Below are positions 7,401-9,216 of a stretch of DNA of 9,216 bases, piece by piece. The DNA lies in the NCBI GenBank assembly GCA_003456055.1, contig DMPG01000369.1, positions 8,566 through 17,781 on the forward strand, in the 5' to 3' direction. The first letter of the stretch is position 1; the number at the start of each line of letters is the position of its first letter. The position numbers and the translations under genes are program-made. The notes under the pieces were generated by a model that searched no databases, was not told the origin of the DNA, and saw only the letters and a list, made by a program, of their open reading frames with translations. Origin of the DNA: Bacteroidota bacterium. Lineage in GTDB: Bacteria; Bacteroidota; Ignavibacteria; UBA10030; UBA8401.

Positions 7401-9126
7401 CGTTGATAACAAAGAATTTATCGTGCATTTACAATCGAAGAATATTATTTCACCAATTTGGATCGGCAACAAAGAATATTTTGTCTTAACCGAAGAATTA
7501 CCGATCTACAGACCTATAGCGGTTTTTCCTAAAGAATGGATTTTAATCTTCGCCGGAATTGACACGGATAAGGAATTTTCCAGAGAAGAATCTCTTCGAT
7601 ATGTTTTGCAGAGAATGTTATTTTCTCATGGAACTCTGACGACAACAACGATCGCCGAGCGATTCGGAATTGAACATGATGAATGTCATCAAATTCTTCA
7701 AACATTGTCAAAAACTCAAAATATTGTAAACGGAATTTTGACAAATGATTCTGTTGAAGAACAATGGTGCTACCGTCCGAATTTTGAACGGATCCATCGG
7801 GCATCCATCTCTATTCTTCGCAAAGAGATCAAACCGGCAACGATCGGTCATTTCACACAATTGCTCTTACAATGGCAGCATTGCGATCCTTCAACACAAG
7901 AACGGGATGATGAAGGGTTGCGTACCGTGCTTGATAAATTTCAGGGATTTGCACTTTCATCAGAATTATGGGAGTCAGAGATTTTCCGCTCGCGACTTCA
8001 ACGGTATGATGGAAAACTGATTCGTCAACTTACACAACGAGGAGAATTTTTTTGTATCGGAACAAATTCCGGAAGATCGCAGTGGATCGGACGCGGAGAA
8101 GGACAATATTTTCTTGAACCACAAGAACACTCGTTTGATGGATTGTCGAAACCTGCCTTGGATGTATATGAATTTTTCAAAGAAAATGGCGCATCATTCC
8201 TTTCTGATATAAGAGAACATACATCATATTCCCTTTCCACGATCAACCGCACATTATCGGAACTGTTTTGGCGTGGGCTTGTTACCAACGATGCTGTTGA
8301 TGAAGTTTTAAATATCAAACGATATCGCATTTCAGAATCCGAACTTCCTGCTGAACGAATTGAAATTGTGAACCCGCGGAGAAATCCTCTGAAATCAGTC
8401 GCAATGAAAAGCGTCCGACAAGCATTCAAACAAGTTCCCGGTTGGAATGGACGATGGTCGCTGGTACATACTAAAAGTATTATCGGCCCGCTTGTTTCTG
8501 ATGCTGAAAGGATTGAACGACAGGCGCAGCAGATATTGCTTCGATATGGAATTGTTGCGCGAGAAATTGCGAAACGTGAGGAGAATACTTTACCATGGTC
8601 GGTACTTGCAATGGAATTTCAGCGAATGGAAATGCGCGGAGAGATTCGGCGCGGTTATTTTGTTGAAGGATTATCAGGAATGCAGTTTGCACTCCCCGCC
8701 GCCGTTCAAATGCTTGATGAAATTAAATCGAGAAAACAGATCAATGAAATGCCTATTGTTGTAAACGCATCTGATCCTGCTAATCCTTTTGGTATTGGCG
8801 TAGAGCTGAACAATTCACCAGAATTATCTATTCGCGTTTCACGTTTATCCGGGAATTATATTATCTTTAGCAGCGGGCTGCCAATTATTTGGATCGAGAA
8901 CTATGGATTGAGAATTTTCTTTCTCACAAATTCAGCCGGTGGTGTATTCTCGCAAGGATTATTACAATTCATCAATCATATCCGTTCGTCATACCCCGAT
9001 CGAAATGATATTGTTGTTGAATATTGCAATAACCTCCGTCCATCCGAATCCGGTTATTCAGAGATGCTTCGTGCGCTCGGTTTTTATCGCGATAAAATTC
9101 AAACAATGAGATTAGAATTGAGATAA
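4423..9126 (+). CDS. lhr: Lhr-type large superfamily 2 DNA helicase (ATP-dependent helicase Lhr)
   Basis: 1567 residues, close to other full-length bacterial Lhr proteins (about 1500-1540 aa); the family consists of ssDNA-dependent ATPases and 3'-5' helicases linked to DNA repair. The core is intact: Walker A APTGSGKT (45-52), Ia ISPLKAL, II DEIH (206-209), III SAT (249-251), IV TLIFVNNRR, V ALELGIDIG and VI QRVGRSGH (446-453). Next come a winged-helix region and the beta-barrel DEAD-associated domain (about 590-790, including FWRGEGIGRTYELG and EGFRDEVGDPR). The long C-terminal part has winged-helix-like segments and the family hallmarks LVTND, GRWSLV, RRGYFVEGLSGMQFALP and DPANPFG. ATG 4423 is chosen over in-frame TTG 4405 because the family's N-terminal motifs follow it; neither has a Shine-Dalgarno sequence. 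Three inserts exceed the usual family length: Lys-rich residues about 71-110, about 349-384, and about 676-690; the last two contain repeat-like DNA. There is no adjacent metallophosphoesterase, which often accompanies lhr. Confidence 0.96.
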   Translation: MSENILEKFHPIVRSWFTRSFGLPSPPQQQGWPSISDGSHTLIVAPTGSGKTLAAFLWCINHIVEENITFADILAESVTIETDQSLVPKGKKLRKSKKKENDIHNASPINGIRVLYISPLKALNNDIHRNLEIPLNGILNEAEAQGIVMPEIRSAVRTGDTTQAERARMVKHPPDILITTPESLFLMLSSEKSRTLFHSVQYVIVDEIHSISNTKRGVHLSLSLERLEHLVRKTRTNDQRQSFVRIGLSATQKPLEAVAQFLGGMNWSNEKLIPRNVNIIDAGYKKSVDLKVVCAVRDFSDMPMDSIWSLVFPQLLQLIHEHRTTLIFVNNRRLAERIAARLNELIEGVQDTTNNYAVPFYPKVSHSHDERNPKSGTFEDDINHLKVFAYHGSMSRTVREQLETDLKLGKLRALITTSALELGIDIGTVDLVVQIQSPKGVARGLQRVGRSGHLVNANSKGRLFVTHREDLIESAVVTKGMIDHNIEQTFIPQNCLDVLAQQIVAMVGIEEWNVEEIFDLIRQSYCYRTLNERVFHSVLEMLAGRYMNDAFRELRARIMWNKLHNLLSALPGSSLLAIMNAGTIPDRGYFGVYLEDLKTKVGEVDEEFIYESRAGDTFILGSNVWRMMDIDANKVIVSPAPGQPARMPFWRGEGIGRTYELGVRVGEFLEQLSTNTSPSRGGLGWGLEDFPIDSNSIRNIIEYIEEQRSSTQIVPTHKTIVIEGFRDEVGDPRIVVHSCYGKGVNGLLGIVLTYTLKQRLGIDIQMLYNDNGILFRCSDAERLPLDLFSNITLQTAQQIILEEIPSSPLFGALFRQNAERSLLLLKGTPGKRRPFFLQRLKSADLLQIVRQYNDFPIVIETIRECLTDVLDFEHFKEIITKIETEEIRIHTVQNEVPSPFASTLLFDFAAVYMYQGDDPKDSVKQQFASLNRELISKVVNIEELKTVVRTDAVEKVEEQLQFTAPTRRARTPEELMEILLRLGELTESELLSRVDNKEFIVHLQSKNIISPIWIGNKEYFVLTEELPIYRPIAVFPKEWILIFAGIDTDKEFSREESLRYVLQRMLFSHGTLTTTTIAERFGIEHDECHQILQTLSKTQNIVNGILTNDSVEEQWCYRPNFERIHRASISILRKEIKPATIGHFTQLLLQWQHCDPSTQERDDEGLRTVLDKFQGFALSSELWESEIFRSRLQRYDGKLIRQLTQRGEFFCIGTNSGRSQWIGRGEGQYFLEPQEHSFDGLSKPALDVYEFFKENGASFLSDIREHTSYSLSTINRTLSELFWRGLVTNDAVDEVLNIKRYRISESELPAERIEIVNPRRNPLKSVAMKSVRQAFKQVPGWNGRWSLVHTKSIIGPLVSDAERIERQAQQILLRYGIVAREIAKREENTLPWSVLAMEFQRMEMRGEIRRGYFVEGLSGMQFALPAAVQMLDEIKSRKQINEMPIVVNASDPANPFGIGVELNNSPELSIRVSRLSGNYIIFSSGLPIIWIENYGLRIFFLTNSAGGVFSQGLLQFINHIRSSYPDRNDIVVEYCNNLRPSESGYSEMLRALGFYRDKIQTMRLELR
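5516..5541. repeat. Decayed interspersed palindromic repeat inside lhr (candidate)
   Basis: The bases GTCATTCCCACGATGAACGG (5516-5535) followed by AATCCA resemble the common dispersed bacterial repeat whose core is GTCATTCCC...GGGAATCCA. Arms ATTCC (5519-5523) and GGAAT (5534-5538) are inverted; the inner pairs have decayed. In the lhr frame it reads SHSHDERNP (residues 365-373), like the CHSRERGNP-type peptides produced when that repeat is translated. It lies in an insert of about 36 residues between the helix after motif IV and the YHGSMSR strand of RecA2, where Lhr proteins normally have only a few residues. Confidence 0.5.
6448..6482. repeat. Palindromic C/G-rich repeat element carried in frame within lhr
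   Basis: CCTCCCCTT (6449-6457) and AAGGGGGGG (6459-6467) form a nine-pair hairpin (one G-T pair) around a single central C, followed by ATTAGGATGGGGTC. The minus strand has the form ACCCCATCCTAATCC then CCCCTTGAAGGGGAGG, which is the look of dispersed hairpin repeats that are frequent between genes in several bacterial phyla. In lhr it reads TSPSRGGLGWG (residues 676-686), low-complexity Gly/Ser/Trp sequence unlike its surroundings, located between GEFLEQL and the IRNIIEYIEEQ helix of the DEAD-associated domain. Base composition is sharply different from the A+T-rich codons on both sides. The frame is kept. Confidence 0.75.
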
Positions 9127-9133
9127 ATATTTT

Positions 9134-9139
9134 AAGGAG
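9134..9139 (+). promoter_or_regulatory. Shine-Dalgarno sequence of the exported-protein gene
   Basis: AAGGAG five bases before the ATG at 9145. It lies just after the lhr stop codon, with no terminator-like hairpin in the 18-base gap, so read-through from lhr into this gene is plausible. Confidence 0.8.
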
Positions 9140-9144
9140 TTCGC

Positions 9145-9216
9145 ATGAAACAATTTTTTGCATTGATAATTTTTTTGAGCTTGTATGTTTTACCCCAAGA
9201 TTCAATCACCACTCGT
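9145..9216 (+). CDS. Exported protein of unknown function, N-terminal fragment (runs off the right edge)
   Basis: 24 codons are visible from ATG at 9145: one Lys near the N-terminus, then a hydrophobic stretch FFALIIFLSLYVL and a polar turn PQDSITTR. This is the form of a Sec signal peptide; no lipobox Cys is seen in the visible part, so cleavage by signal peptidase I is more likely than lipoprotein processing. A single N-terminal anchor cannot be excluded. The strong Shine-Dalgarno sequence and 18-base gap to lhr support a real, possibly co-transcribed gene, although an exported product has no obvious link to a DNA helicase. The mature protein is not visible, so no function is assigned. Confidence 0.8.
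   Translation, partial: MKQFFALIIFLSLYVLPQDSITTR

Noticed and set aside
7089..7472. 127-codon minus-strand open frame inside lhr
   Set aside because: Composition is Ser/Asn-rich shadow sequence with no start signal, and lhr coding is continuous and family-like across it.

Overview
The window holds two divergently oriented blocks that meet at a 147-base intergenic region (4276-4422). The left block, on the minus strand, is a run of four signal-transduction genes. In transcription order they are: a cytoplasmic receiver-PAS-HisKA_3 histidine kinase (4275-2851), a stand-alone receiver (2788-2378), a membrane histidine kinase with a helical periplasmic sensor and HAMP (2325-247), and the start of another receiver protein cut by the window edge (170-1). 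Gaps of 62, 52 and 76 bases and a common direction suggest one operon, probably driven by a good sigma70-type promoter at 4343-4315. No DNA-binding output domain is visible in any of the four.

The right block, on the plus strand, is one very long gene (4423-9126, 1567 aa). It encodes a full-length bacterial Lhr-type superfamily 2 helicase: a complete helicase core followed by the long C-terminal array of winged-helix-like domains. After 18 bases comes the start of a gene for an exported protein (9145 to the edge), with a strong Shine-Dalgarno sequence.

The most interesting signal is inside lhr. Two short stretches look like interspersed palindromic repeats carried in frame inside the coding sequence, each in a place where the Lhr family normally has a short, variable linker. 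One (about 6448-6482) is a clear C-rich/G-rich hairpin followed by a G-rich tail, read as TSPSRGGLGWG. The other (about 5516-5541) is a more decayed ATTCCCACG...GGAAT element, read as SHSHDERNP. Together with a lysine-rich insert at residues 71-110, they make this Lhr a gene that seems to have absorbed repeat DNA without losing its frame. The parallel is with Rickettsia palindromic elements; the case here is inference from sequence appearance.

The organism is probably a free-living Gram-negative bacterium of moderate to low G+C. The exported protein start, the mixture of genes with strong and with no Shine-Dalgarno sequences, and the style of the repeats fit the Bacteroidota/Ignavibacteria/Chlorobiota area, but this is a guess, not a demonstration. 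No tRNA, rRNA, CRISPR array, transposase or phage gene was seen, and no intergenic gap exceeds 150 bases.
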